This document shows, piece after piece, positions 26,553 to 36,003 of a stretch of DNA of 50,074 bases. This DNA is from Planctomycetaceae bacterium. GTDB taxonomy: Bacteria; Planctomycetota; Planctomycetia; Planctomycetales; Planctomycetaceae. The DNA lies in NCBI GenBank assembly GCA_900299185.1, contig OMIV01000357.1:1-50074 (forward strand), written 5' to 3'. The notes below the pieces were generated by a model. The model did not search any database and was not told the origin of the DNA. It saw only the letters and a list, made by a program, of their open reading frames with translations. Within the stretch, counting starts at the first letter, position 1; every line of letters starts with the position of its first letter. Made by a program: the position numbers and the translations under genes.

Positions 26553-28955
26553 TCACTTTTTGCGAAACACCTTGTTGGCCACGACGCCATGCACCAGGGA
26601 TCTCAATCCGTAATCGGATGGCTTGGCCTCGACCAAGATTTGATTCACGGCCTCGTGATCACCAAAGCTCACCGGATGACCGGTCGCGTAAGTCACGAGT
26701 TTCTCGGTCACCGACCGTGCGATCTGATCGGGTTGCGAGAGCAAGAGCTTCTTGAACTCGCCGATGTCCGCGAAACGTCGACCATCAGGCAGCACATCTC
26801 CGGCATCAACATTTCGGCCAAGTCCGTATTGGTATGCCGCGAGATACTTCGCCAGCGGACCGACTCGGTTGTTGACCCAATCCTTGCGATCAGCCACCAC
26901 CCGATATCGATCGCGCCACCCGCCAATCACGTCGTAGTTCTCCAGTGCGAATCCAGGCGGATCGATCTTGGAGTGACAGCCCGAACAATTCTGAGTCGCA
27001 CGATGCTTCGCCAGTTGCTCGCGAATCGTGCTCGCACCTCGAATATCGGGTTCAACAGCGGGCACGTTCGGCGGCGGCGGTGGGACAGCCTTTCCCATCA
27101 GCCGATCCAGCACCCACACACCGCGTAACACAGGACTGGTTGTCGTCCCATTTGCGGTCACTTTCAGAATGCTGGCCTGAGTGATCACCCCACCGCGATG
27201 GTACTCCGGCTTCAGCGGCACCTTGCGAAAGTCCACGCCATAAACGTCAGGAATCCCGTAATGACGAGCCAGCCGCCCATTGAGCATCGCGAAGTCTGAA
27301 TCAATGAAGTTCGTGACCGACAGATTCTCGCGAAGCAACTCCTCAAAGAAGTGGTGCGTTTCTTTGATCGCAGACCACTGCAACAACTCTTCATACTCGG
27401 GATAGAGAGCCTTATCGGGAGTGGTCGCATTGATGTCTCGCAGACTTAACCATTGGCCCGTGAAGTTCTCGGTGAAGGCTTTGGCTTTGGGATGCTTGAG
27501 CAGTCGCTCCACTTGCGACTTCAAGACCTCGGGCTTCCGTAACTCGCCGCTTCGAGCCTGCTCGAACAACTCCGCATCCGGCATGGTGCTCCACAAGAAG
27601 TACGACAATCGAGAGGCGAGAGCGAAGTCATCCAACTCGCCATCAGAACGATCGCCGGACTCGCGCAGGTAGAGAAACTTCGGCGATGTCAGGACCGCTT
27701 TAATGCCCAGTCGCAATGACGCTTTGTAGGTCTCGCCCGATTGCACCGAGGCCATAACCAAATCCACGAACGGCGCGACCTCTTCCGCAGCGACCGTTCG
27801 TCGAAACGCTCGCGGCAGAAGATCTCCCATGATTTTCTGAGTGGCTTGAAGAGTCCGCCCCTTCGCGTCCTCGGAACCAAAGACATGCATGTAACTCTTA
27901 GTCGGCCACTCTTCGGGAAACGGGCCTTCGACTTCGATCCAATGAACCTTCAACCCCGGTCCGGGATAGTCCGGCATCGTCTCTTGCTTCAGATACACAA
28001 ACGGCAAAGCCACGGGAGTGACTTTGATGGTGTCGTTCTTGGCGTAGAGCCGCTCTTCGAACTCAATGAGTTTGGGCTCATTAGGTTGAGCATCGAAGTA
28101 GCCGAGATGCCGAGTGGGATTGCCGCTCACAACAAAGTTGCCCAGCAACACCGCCATCGGCAGCGGGGTCTCAGAGTTATGAGCCGACGCAGAAATTCGG
28201 AAGCGGTAGCGACCAGCAGCCGGAGCTTTGAACTGCCGCAAGTCACTCGCTGAATCACCGCCAGACCGAAACAAGATGACTCCGTCGTCTCGTTTCCATG
28301 CGCCAGCGAGAAACCACTTCGGCAGCGAGTCATACAAATCAAAGCGTGCCGTCTTGCTCTCCACGTTATGCACCGGAGCAACAGCCGCATCGAGCACCGC
28401 TTCGGCCGCTTCGAGATATCTCTCCATCAAAACGGGCGACACATTGAGTGCCGCTCCCACATTATCGAAGCCCTGCGCGACGGCGTCTTCCGGCAAGATC
28501 TCTTTCACGGCGACATTCACATCGAAGAGATCTCGAACCGTGTTCTCGTATTCGACGCGATTAAGCCGCCTCAACACGACGCGTCCCTCGGACTGTTGCT
28601 TGGCAGCTGCGTCACTCAATCGCGAACGCAGTTGCTTCAGCAACTCTTCGAGATGTTGAGCACTCGGACGAGGCTCGTCTTTGGGCGGCATCTCGCCAGC
28701 TTGCACTCGATTCAAGATCTCGCGCCATCTTTCAAAGACGGATGACTTCGAAAGATCTGAGTCCATCTGATCGAGTCGCAAATCACCATCGAAATGCTCT
28801 TCGCCATGACAGCGCAGGCAATGCTGTCTGAAGAAAGCTTGAGTGACACGATTGACGTCCGAGCCCGCGACGGAACGCGACGGCTCATCACCCCAAGCTC
28901 GCGCGGCCGAAAGCGTCACGCTCATCATCAACACCAGCAGAACAAATCGAGTCAT
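26553..28955 (-). CDS. DUF1592/DUF1588-type planctomycete cytochrome protein
   Basis: The ATG at 28955 has GAGG upstream and opens a signal peptide (MTRFVLLVLMMSVTLSAARA), so the longer open frame to 29231 is not used. The 800-residue protein starts with a c-type heme motif CLRCH (about 46-50). It continues through domains matching the DUF1587, DUF1592, DUF1588 and DUF1585 order: RRLNRVEYENTVRDLFDV, then LASRLSYFLWSTMPD, and TSPVLRGVWVLDRLMG. A second CxxCH follows (CSGCH, then KIDPPGF). Members usually pair with a DUF1552 protein and are thought to be periplasmic or membrane-attached redox proteins. Here the nearest DUF1552 gene is 7.8 kb away. It is divergent from secA. Confidence 0.93.
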   Translation of the reverse strand: MTRFVLLVLMMSVTLSAARAWGDEPSRSVAGSDVNRVTQAFFRQHCLRCHGEEHFDGDLRLDQMDSDLSKSSVFERWREILNRVQAGEMPPKDEPRPSAQHLEELLKQLRSRLSDAAAKQQSEGRVVLRRLNRVEYENTVRDLFDVNVAVKEILPEDAVAQGFDNVGAALNVSPVLMERYLEAAEAVLDAAVAPVHNVESKTARFDLYDSLPKWFLAGAWKRDDGVILFRSGGDSASDLRQFKAPAAGRYRFRISASAHNSETPLPMAVLLGNFVVSGNPTRHLGYFDAQPNEPKLIEFEERLYAKNDTIKVTPVALPFVYLKQETMPDYPGPGLKVHWIEVEGPFPEEWPTKSYMHVFGSEDAKGRTLQATQKIMGDLLPRAFRRTVAAEEVAPFVDLVMASVQSGETYKASLRLGIKAVLTSPKFLYLRESGDRSDGELDDFALASRLSYFLWSTMPDAELFEQARSGELRKPEVLKSQVERLLKHPKAKAFTENFTGQWLSLRDINATTPDKALYPEYEELLQWSAIKETHHFFEELLRENLSVTNFIDSDFAMLNGRLARHYGIPDVYGVDFRKVPLKPEYHRGGVITQASILKVTANGTTTSPVLRGVWVLDRLMGKAVPPPPPNVPAVEPDIRGASTIREQLAKHRATQNCSGCHSKIDPPGFALENYDVIGGWRDRYRVVADRKDWVNNRVGPLAKYLAAYQYGLGRNVDAGDVLPDGRRFADIGEFKKLLLSQPDQIARSVTEKLVTYATGHPVSFGDHEAVNQILVEAKPSDYGLRSLVHGVVANKVFRKK

Positions 28956-29240
28956 GAAGCCCTCGTCATTCAAAACGAAACCGTCGTCACAAACTTCGAA
29001 CGATCTTGGTCGTGGACACATTTGGCACCAGCGAACCTGCTCGAAACCCAAACTCACCACAGTGGAATCGCTGCGATCTCGACGAGGTTTCGGCCGAATG
29101 CACGACAACGTCAACTCGACGAGAAAAACAAAGTCGCCCCGGCAGACAACGCGTGCCTGAGATCGGCATAGTGCGACGACGACTGACTCGACTATATCTT
29201 CGCTGTTCCTCGCGAATGGCGTTCTGACCACAGACGCTCA
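28956..29240. other. Divergent intergenic region (DUF1592 gene / secA)
   Basis: About 285 bases should hold the promoters of both genes. I see no strong hairpin or promoter match. The part next to the DUF1592 gene can be read as an N-terminal extension of it, but the signal peptide and ribosome site at 28955 argue against that. Confidence 0.5.
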
Positions 29241-31229
29241 ATGCCGAGCGATCAACTCGACTCTCTTCGCCAGTGTTCTCATGAGGTGCGTTTCGTGATT
29301 GAAGATGCCATCCACTTTGCCAAAGGACTGGGAGTTCCATCGAAAGCGCGACTGTCTCGCTGGTCGGCTGCCGCAGATCGCATTCTCAAGATGTCATATA
29401 AATACAAAGGCATCTCCGACGAAGAACTGATGACTCTCGGTCGCGACCTTCGTTGGCGAGCTAAGACCGGCATTCCTCTTAAAGACTTGATGGACGAGAC
29501 CTTCTCCGTTGCCATCGAAGCCTCACGACGCCGCAAGAACATGGAGCAATACCCCGTCCAAATCATGGGCGGCATTGCGATGGTTGAGGGTGGCATCGCA
29601 GAAATGCAGACCGGTGAAGGCAAGACATTGACCGCCGTGCTGCCGACGTTGCTGCGAGCCCTTCCCGGCAAAGGCAGTCACGTTGTCACCGTTAACGACT
29701 ACCTCGCCGAACGTGACGCCGAAGAAATGGCCCCGATCTATGAAGCGATGGGACTAAGTGTCGGATGCATTCTCACTCCGATGGAAACGGAAGAACGACG
29801 AGAGAACTACGCCCGCGACATCACCTACGGAACCGCCAAAGAATTCGGCTTCGACCTCTTAAGAGATCGACTCCGGCAGGGTGTTGCAGCCGGCGGATCG
29901 AAGCGCCGCACATTCTTCAGCGCCAGCGGCGGACAAGAAGCTCCCGTTCAACGCGGCCACTACTCAGTGCTGATCGACGAGGCCGACAGCATCCTGATTG
30001 ATGAAGCGCGAACTCCGCTGATCATCGGTCTGACAATGCCCAACGACGCCGCCACAGTCAGCCTCTTCCGTTGGTGCCATCGAGCGGTGGCGCATCTCGA
30101 GCCCAATCAAGATTTCGTTTACGAGCCCGAACGTCGCTCGGCCTATCTCACCGATCCCGGCTGCCGACGCGTACTCTTGCTCGGAAAGCCTGGATTGATT
30201 GACTCCATCGACACCGAGCGAATCTACAAGCACGTCGAGCAAGCCTTGACCGCGAAGTATGCCTTCATGCGCGACCGCGATTACGTCGTCGTCGACAACG
30301 AAATCAAAATCGTCGACGAAGGTACTGGCCGAATTATGGACGGCCGCAAATGGCAAGACGGATTACACCAATCCATCGAAGCCAAAGAGCTTGTTCCGAT
30401 CACAGCAGCCTCTGGTGAAGCAGCTCGCATTACCGTGCAAAACTTCTTCAAGCTCTACTCGCACATCTGCGGCATGACAGGCACCGCCGTGCAAGCTGCT
30501 GGTGAAATCAAACGAGTCTATACCTTGAAAGTAACACCGATCCCGACGCATCGTGCTTGCATTCGAAAGCCCTACCCGACGCGCATCTTCATCACTCAAG
30601 AGGCTAAGCGACGGGCCATCATCGAAGAGATTGAGCGACTGTTGCAGGAGAACCGAGCAGTCCTCATCGGTACTCCATCCGTCGATGCTTCAGAAGCACT
30701 CGGGTTGATGCTCCGAGATCACGGCATCGCTCATGACATTTTGAATGCTCGCTATCCCGAGCAAGAAGCGGCGATCGTGGCCAAAGCCGGTGACTGTGGC
30801 AAAGTCACCGTCGCAACGAACATGGCTGGCCGCGGTACCGACATCAAACTTAGCGAAGCCCTCAAAAAGGCCGGTGGCCTGCAAGTCATCTCCACCGAAA
30901 TGCACTCGTCGCGACGGATCGATCGCCAGCTCGTTGGCCGCGCGGCTCGGCAAGGCGATCCAGGCGGTTACCAGATCTTCCTGTCGCTGGAAGATGAATT
31001 ACTCCGCTGCCTGACTCCGGAGAAATACGCCAGCATCAAGAAGAAGGCTTTCCCAGATAAGTTCGGCGAGCTGTCACCTGGCTGGCTGCGGTTCTTCAAG
31101 AAGACTCAGAAGTACCTTGAGAAGCTGCACTACAAACAGAGACGAGATCTTCTCAAGCAAGACAAACACCGCAGCCAGCAATACAAGAGCATGGGCCTTG
31201 ATCCATGCCTGGAACTCACCGAGTCCTAA
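29241..31229 (+). CDS. secA: SecA-family ATPase with short C-terminus
   Basis: SecA drives protein export through SecYEG. The 662-residue protein has the motor domain: Walker A MQTGEGKT (about 122-129), VNDYLAERDAE, the DEAD-type box DEADSILIDEARTPL, a crosslinking-domain segment around FVYEPERRSAYLTDPG, and in the second ATPase half TNMAGRGTDIKL and GRAARQGDPGG. The usual GRAGRQGD reads GRAARQGD. The C-terminus stops about 70 residues after the motor, where canonical SecA has the rest of the scaffold, wing domain and zinc-binding tail; about 200-240 residues are missing. The short form looks like an accessory (SecA2-type) export motor, with a full-length SecA expected elsewhere. There is no clear ribosome site. 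Confidence 0.9.
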   Translation: MPSDQLDSLRQCSHEVRFVIEDAIHFAKGLGVPSKARLSRWSAAADRILKMSYKYKGISDEELMTLGRDLRWRAKTGIPLKDLMDETFSVAIEASRRRKNMEQYPVQIMGGIAMVEGGIAEMQTGEGKTLTAVLPTLLRALPGKGSHVVTVNDYLAERDAEEMAPIYEAMGLSVGCILTPMETEERRENYARDITYGTAKEFGFDLLRDRLRQGVAAGGSKRRTFFSASGGQEAPVQRGHYSVLIDEADSILIDEARTPLIIGLTMPNDAATVSLFRWCHRAVAHLEPNQDFVYEPERRSAYLTDPGCRRVLLLGKPGLIDSIDTERIYKHVEQALTAKYAFMRDRDYVVVDNEIKIVDEGTGRIMDGRKWQDGLHQSIEAKELVPITAASGEAARITVQNFFKLYSHICGMTGTAVQAAGEIKRVYTLKVTPIPTHRACIRKPYPTRIFITQEAKRRAIIEEIERLLQENRAVLIGTPSVDASEALGLMLRDHGIAHDILNARYPEQEAAIVAKAGDCGKVTVATNMAGRGTDIKLSEALKKAGGLQVISTEMHSSRRIDRQLVGRAARQGDPGGYQIFLSLEDELLRCLTPEKYASIKKKAFPDKFGELSPGWLRFFKKTQKYLEKLHYKQRRDLLKQDKHRSQQYKSMGLDPCLELTES

Positions 31230-31266
31230 GCGGGCGCGCTCGTCATCACTCCCCGAAAATAAAAAA

Positions 31267-31291
31267 GGCCGGGACATTCTGCGTCCCGGCC
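31267..31291 (-). terminator. Terminator of the DUF1571 gene
   Basis: A nine-base GC-rich stem (GGCCGGGAC with GTCCCGGCC) encloses a seven-base loop. On the minus strand it is followed by an almost pure T-run. It lies 65 bases beyond the DUF1571 stop and 38 bases beyond the secA stop, and may also help to end secA transcripts. Confidence 0.88.
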
Positions 31292-31355
31292 GAACGCGCC
31301 GCAAAGAAACTTCGCGACGCTGCTCATGTGGCTTGTTGTTCGGGCTTTTGAAGCC

Positions 31356-32396
31356 CTAACCCTTCTGATTCACGAAGTGATACTCAGGGTTACTGATGAG
31401 GAACGTGTTCGTTCCCATGTCTGTTTCGAAGTCGATGTTCTTGAAGGTGTAGAACTCCAAGAGAGTTGTTTCGTCTAGCCGGTTAGGATCGGCCCCCGAG
31501 ACCTTGTCGGGCCAGGTAAAGTTGCGAGCGTAAACAGGAACCATCGACTGGCGGTCGATCTTGAGCACACACTTCCGATAGTCCTTAGAAGCAGACGGCT
31601 CGGAATAGGTCACAGTGAACTCATAACAGGGCCGACCATCAAACTCGCTGTTATCACTGACCTCGGCCTTGACCTTGTTGCCCAGCCGCAAGTCCTTCTT
31701 CCGAATCTCCAGAGCCAGCTCTGCAAAGGCTTTGATGCCAGCCATCGTGATGGGGTAGCGCGACTCACTCATTGGCGCTGAGGAAGTCGGGTCAAACCGA
31801 ATCGCAGGCAATCGGAATCCCAACTTCGGCAACTTCACAACTAGGCGAGGATCGTCATCGGCTGCGGGGAAAAGAATCTCTCGCCCCACATCGCCCTTCT
31901 CCACTTTGAAGAAGACCTTGTGCGGCGTGTGATGAATCTTCATTTGCATGATCTGCTCATCGAGCAGTTCACCATCAATCCGCTCTTGCTTGGTGAACAA
32001 CGCCGAGTACTGCGGCACCTTTTCGAGCTTACTGACGGCACTCTGCAGCAAAGCAATTTGCAGATGCAGCGCGACTTCGCCATCGAGTCGCATCGTCGAA
32101 TCTTCGGGAGTCGGCGGAGCGTCGGGGCCAGCTCGCTTCACATCGAGAGCAAGATTGCGAACGTCAGCCCCGATCGGTGCTCGGTCCATTCCACACGTCG
32201 CCGCAATGGCAGCCGTGAAGACCAATCCGACGGCTAAGGATTCTCGATTGAGAAGCCGACGCCAGGGGACCAATTTCAAAAGCTGATATCGCCGAGTCAC
32301 CTTGAAGTAAACGGGACGGGATCGCAAAGACCGAGCCTCACGCCGAGAGAGGCGCTGCCATGCGGAACAACACAAACTCCGAAGTCGATGGAGCAT
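31356..32396 (-). CDS. DUF1571 family protein, membrane-anchored
   Basis: The 346-residue protein has a basic N-terminus (about 1-50), then a membrane segment (SLAVGLVFTAAIAATCG), then a soluble domain of about 270 residues with the DUF1571 pattern: YSALFTKQERIDGELLDEQ, IMQMKIHHTPHKVFFKVE and, near the end, DETTLLEFYTFKNIDFETDM. DUF1571 is largely restricted to planctomycetes and relatives. Its lipoprotein-like beta fold recalls outer-membrane lipoprotein sorting proteins (inference). The function is unknown. The start is the ATG at 32396, although a later start just before the membrane segment cannot be excluded. Confidence 0.88.
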   Translation of the reverse strand: MLHRLRSLCCSAWQRLSRREARSLRSRPVYFKVTRRYQLLKLVPWRRLLNRESLAVGLVFTAAIAATCGMDRAPIGADVRNLALDVKRAGPDAPPTPEDSTMRLDGEVALHLQIALLQSAVSKLEKVPQYSALFTKQERIDGELLDEQIMQMKIHHTPHKVFFKVEKGDVGREILFPAADDDPRLVVKLPKLGFRLPAIRFDPTSSAPMSESRYPITMAGIKAFAELALEIRKKDLRLGNKVKAEVSDNSEFDGRPCYEFTVTYSEPSASKDYRKCVLKIDRQSMVPVYARNFTWPDKVSGADPNRLDETTLLEFYTFKNIDFETDMGTNTFLISNPEYHFVNQKG

Positions 32397-33181
32397 ACGC
32401 AGGGAACCCTGAGAAGAAGTGTCTGTGATCCCTTGTTGGCAGCGAGTTCCAGGGCATCCTTAAGCGACTTGCGGGATCGAAATGGGCAACGAGAGGTGAA
32501 GAGGGCGTCATGCCCGAAAACCGGAGCGCTGGGGAGACAAGTAATTGCATCGACACTTTCAGTACGCTGATTGGCTCAAATCTGCGCGCGTTTCAAATCG
32601 GGATCACAACGGAAAACCTCCATTCGGCGCGCGCGGTAACGCCCAAAAGAACCGACAGTCACGTTGCCCCTCGCTAACCGGATTTGTTTACCTCTACGGA
32701 GAAGTCCGTACCGAACTTGCTCGTTTTCGAATGCCAGCCCTATCATCTCGGTTGAGTTGTCAACAACGGTCGATTTGACAGGTTGCATCAACTTTGCCGG
32801 TCAGCCAGGAGGTGACTCCACACGGTGTGGCCGGTTCAATTCGTCCCCTCGCCACGGTTGGGCGAGTGGAATTGCCTCAGAACGAAGAATGGCCCTGCGG
32901 CCCAGGAAGGTTGGTCTATCCTAAGGACGGGTAAGTGTCGTACCGACAATTTCGAACCGACCTTCAGTCTCTAATGCTCCCCCGCACTGGAACATGCACC
33001 GCACGCCAAGCCGCCTGCTGCCTGCCCCGCGCACTGGACTGCATTGAGATGTGTCAGCCACTCAAGCCGATGCTGCAAATGTCGCGGCACACGGCTTGCC
33101 TTCACGGCGACACCTGTCGGCAACCCGCCGAAATGACAGACCAATCGTTCTGATAGCAGGTCAGACAGAGGAGAACCTTCG
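32397..33181. other. Long intergenic region upstream of clpC
   Basis: About 785 bases separate the DUF1571 gene (minus) from clpC (plus). Short frames here lack starts with ribosome sites and show no protein pattern. A perfect 13-base palindrome (CCACACGGTGTGG) sits at 32818-32830, a possible operator. There is a strong ribosome site for clpC (AGAGGAGA at about 33168-33175). I see no CIRCE-type heat-shock element. Confidence 0.6.
32818..32830. promoter_or_regulatory. Palindromic site upstream of clpC
   Basis: CCACACGGTGTGG is a perfect six-base inverted repeat around one base, about 350 bases before clpC. It may be an operator, but palindromes of this size also arise by chance. Confidence 0.3.
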
Positions 33182-35704
33182 ATGTACGAGAGATTTACCG
33201 ATCGAGCCCGCAAGGTCATGCAGTTGGCCAACCAAGAGGCTCAGCGGTTCAACCACGAATACATTGGCACCGAGCACGTGTTGCTAGGCCTCGTGAAAGA
33301 AGGCTCGGGCGTCGCAGCCAACGTGCTCAAGAATCTGGACGTCGACCTGCGTCGCATTCGAGCTGAAGTTGAGAAGATCGTCCAATCGGGACCAGACATG
33401 GTCACGATGGGCAAGCTGCCTCAAACGCCGCGAGCCAAGAAGGTCATCGAATACGCGATGGAAGAGGCTCGAAACCTGAATCACAACTACGTGGGCACCG
33501 AGCATTTACTGCTTGGATTGCTCCGTGAATCTGAAGGCGTCGCAGCTCAGGTGCTGATGAACCTCGGATTGAAACTCGAGGACGTTCGCGAAGAAGTGCT
33601 GAATCTTCTCGGCCACGGCGGTGAAGGCAGTGAAGGTGGCAGCGGCGAACGAGCTGCAGCCACTACCGGCGGCAGCTCGAAGGGTTCGTCGAAGAGCAAG
33701 ACTCCAGCTCTCGACAGCTTTGGCCGCGATCTCACGGAACTCGCCCGTCAAAGCAAACTCGACCCAGTCATTGGTCGCTCGAATGAAATTGAACGCGTCA
33801 TCCAAGTTCTAAGTCGACGACGTAAGAACAATCCGGTGTTGCTCGGTGAGGCGGGTGTCGGCAAGACCGCGATCGTCGAAGGCTTCGCCCAAATGGTCGT
33901 CGAGGGAAATGTTCCCGAGCTCCTTCGCGATAAGCGAATTGTCGTGCTTGACCTCGCGATGATGGTGGCCGGAACAAAATACCGCGGTCAGTTCGAAGAG
34001 CGCATCAAGGCGGTGATGAACGAAGTTCGCCGCGCGAAAAACACCATTCTCTTCATCGACGAATTGCACACGCTCGTCGGTGCTGGTGGGGCAGAAGGTG
34101 CAATCGACGCATCCAACGTCTTGAAGCCAGCTCTCAGCCGTGGCGAGTTACAGTGCATCGGAGCGACCACTCTCGACGAGTATCGCAAATACATTGAAAA
34201 GGACGGCGCCCTTGAACGCCGCTTCCAAACGGTGATCGTCGAGCCTCCATCTGCCGACCAAACGGTTCAGATTCTCCAGGGCCTACGCAAAGCCTATGAA
34301 GAACATCACAAAGTTCAGATCACCGATGACGCCCTTCGCAGCGCGGTGGATCTATCGACTCGCTACATCACTGCGCGTTGCCTGCCGGATAAAGCCATTG
34401 ACGTCATCGACGAAGCTGGCGCTCGGATGCGTTTGAAGTCGATGGTTCGTCCGCCAGATCTCAAGGAGATCGAAGAAGAGGCCGAGCGACTCAATGCTCA
34501 GAAGGAAGAAGCTGTCGCCAACCAAGATTTCGAGAAGGCGGCGGCTCTCCGAGATCAAGCAGACAAGCTCAAGAAGAAAAAGGAATCCATCACCAAGGAA
34601 TGGCGCGACAAGTCAAAAGAGAACGAAGGTGTTGTTGACGCAGAAGTCATCGCAGAAGTCGTCTCTAAGATGACTGGCATTCCATTGACTCGTTTGTCGA
34701 GCGAAGACACCGTCAAACTCTTGGAGATGGAGAACGAATTACATCGTCGCGTCATCAGCCAAGACGAAGCCATCAAGCAAGTCTGCAAGGCAGTTCGTCG
34801 TAGCCGCAGTGGTCTCAAAGATCCGAAGCGTCCGACCGGCTGCTTCTTGTTCGCTGGACCAACAGGCGTCGGTAAGACTTTGCTTGCAAAGACTCTCGCC
34901 GAGTTCATGTTCGGTGACGAAGAAGCGCTCATCCAAATCGACATGTCCGAGTACATGGACAAGCACAATGTCAGCAAGCTGATTGGAGCTCCTCCAGGTT
35001 ATGTCGGGTACGAAGAGGGTGGCCAACTCACCGAGCGAATTCGACGTCGTCCTTATGCAGTCGTGCTGCTCGACGAAATTGAAAAGGCTCACCCAGACGT
35101 CTTCAACATGATGTTGCAGATCATGGAAGAAGGCCATTTGACAGACAGCTTCGGTCGTAAAGTCGACTTCAAGAACACCATCTTGATCATGACAACTAAC
35201 GCCGGTGCTCAAGCGATTGCTCACGGAGCAGGCTTTGGCTTTGGTAAGAAGTCGGAAGAAGCGTCATACGGCAACATGAAGAAGGAAGTCATGAACGTCC
35301 TCACGCAGGAGTTCAAACCTGAATTCATTGGCCGACTCGACGAAGTCGTTGTCTTTAAGAAGCTCAACAACAACGACCTCAAGCACATTGTGGACATCGA
35401 ACTCACGAAGGTTCGCGAGCGATTGGGCGAGCGTGGTCTCACCATCGAACTGACCGACGAAGCCAAAGAATTCGTCATCAAGCAAGGTGGCGACACGGAT
35501 TACGGTGCCCGTCCGCTCCGCCGAGCCGTCAGCGTTTGCATCGAGGATCCACTGGCTGAAGAGCTGCTGAAGGGAGTCTTCGAAGGCAAGAACCACATCG
35601 TGGTGCGAGTTAAGAAGGTTGGCGACCAAGACCAACTCGACTTCGAGGGAACGGCAAAGGAAGAAACAGGCGAACTTGTGGCCGCAGTTGCGGCTTCCGA
35701 ATAG
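33182..35704 (+). CDS. clpC: ATP-dependent Clp protease ATPase subunit ClpC
   Basis: The 840-residue unfoldase feeds substrates to ClpP. Two N-terminal repeats (about 3-140; [18 protein letters not shown] and [17 protein letters not shown]) are followed by a glycine- and serine-rich linker (about 140-180). The first AAA+ domain has Walker [10 protein letters not shown] and Walker [12 protein letters not shown] middle coiled-coil with a UVR-like stretch (about 440-475) precedes the second AAA+ domain ([19 protein letters not shown]). Length and order match ClpC of Gram-positive bacteria and cyanobacteria rather than ClpA or ClpB. There is a strong ribosome site (AGAGGAGA) six bases ahead of ATG. 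mcsA, mcsB and ctsR, which accompany clpC in Firmicutes, are absent here. Confidence 0.97.
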   Translation: MYERFTDRARKVMQLANQEAQRFNHEYIGTEHVLLGLVKEGSGVAANVLKNLDVDLRRIRAEVEKIVQSGPDMVTMGKLPQTPRAKKVIEYAMEEARNLNHNYVGTEHLLLGLLRESEGVAAQVLMNLGLKLEDVREEVLNLLGHGGEGSEGGSGERAAATTGGSSKGSSKSKTPALDSFGRDLTELARQSKLDPVIGRSNEIERVIQVLSRRRKNNPVLLGEAGVGKTAIVEGFAQMVVEGNVPELLRDKRIVVLDLAMMVAGTKYRGQFEERIKAVMNEVRRAKNTILFIDELHTLVGAGGAEGAIDASNVLKPALSRGELQCIGATTLDEYRKYIEKDGALERRFQTVIVEPPSADQTVQILQGLRKAYEEHHKVQITDDALRSAVDLSTRYITARCLPDKAIDVIDEAGARMRLKSMVRPPDLKEIEEEAERLNAQKEEAVANQDFEKAAALRDQADKLKKKKESITKEWRDKSKENEGVVDAEVIAEVVSKMTGIPLTRLSSEDTVKLLEMENELHRRVISQDEAIKQVCKAVRRSRSGLKDPKRPTGCFLFAGPTGVGKTLLAKTLAEFMFGDEEALIQIDMSEYMDKHNVSKLIGAPPGYVGYEEGGQLTERIRRRPYAVVLLDEIEKAHPDVFNMMLQIMEEGHLTDSFGRKVDFKNTILIMTTNAGAQAIAHGAGFGFGKKSEEASYGNMKKEVMNVLTQEFKPEFIGRLDEVVVFKKLNNNDLKHIVDIELTKVRERLGERGLTIELTDEAKEFVIKQGGDTDYGARPLRRAVSVCIEDPLAEELLKGVFEGKNHIVVRVKKVGDQDQLDFEGTAKEETGELVAAVAASE

Positions 35705-36003
35705 CCTCGACGCTCATCCGTCAAATCAACAACCCCGGCGCCTGCTTATCCGCACGCTGGGGTTGTTGCATTTCACGCCCGAAACTCTTGGGACTCTCTA
35801 ACAAACGGTCACAACCGGACTGACGAATCGGCGTAGCCTGTCATCAAGGCGGCCAGGTAGTTCGGTCACGTGGCTCTTCGCACTTGTCGTCGCGACGTCG
35901 ACCTGCCTAACGTATCGGCCCCCGCCAATTCGAGCCCACCAGTAAACCAGCCATCGCCTCGACTCCTACTCGCCCGACTCTTCCATTCACCTGCGAGGTT
36001 CCG
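35705..36003. other. Intergenic region after clpC
   Basis: It holds the clpC terminator at 35727-35768 and the leader of the DUF1549/DUF1553 gene. Apart from the terminator I see nothing in it. Confidence 0.5.
35727..35768 (+). terminator. Probable terminator of clpC
   Basis: The arms CAACAACCCC (35727-35736) and GGGGTTGTTG (35759-35768) pair perfectly, and a few more inner bases can pair. Only a short T-rich stretch (CATTTC) follows, so strength is uncertain. Confidence 0.65.

Noticed and set aside
28956-29231. Longer N-terminus for the DUF1592-type protein
   Set aside because: It would bury the signal peptide 92 residues inside; the start at 28955 has GAGG upstream and a normal signal sequence.
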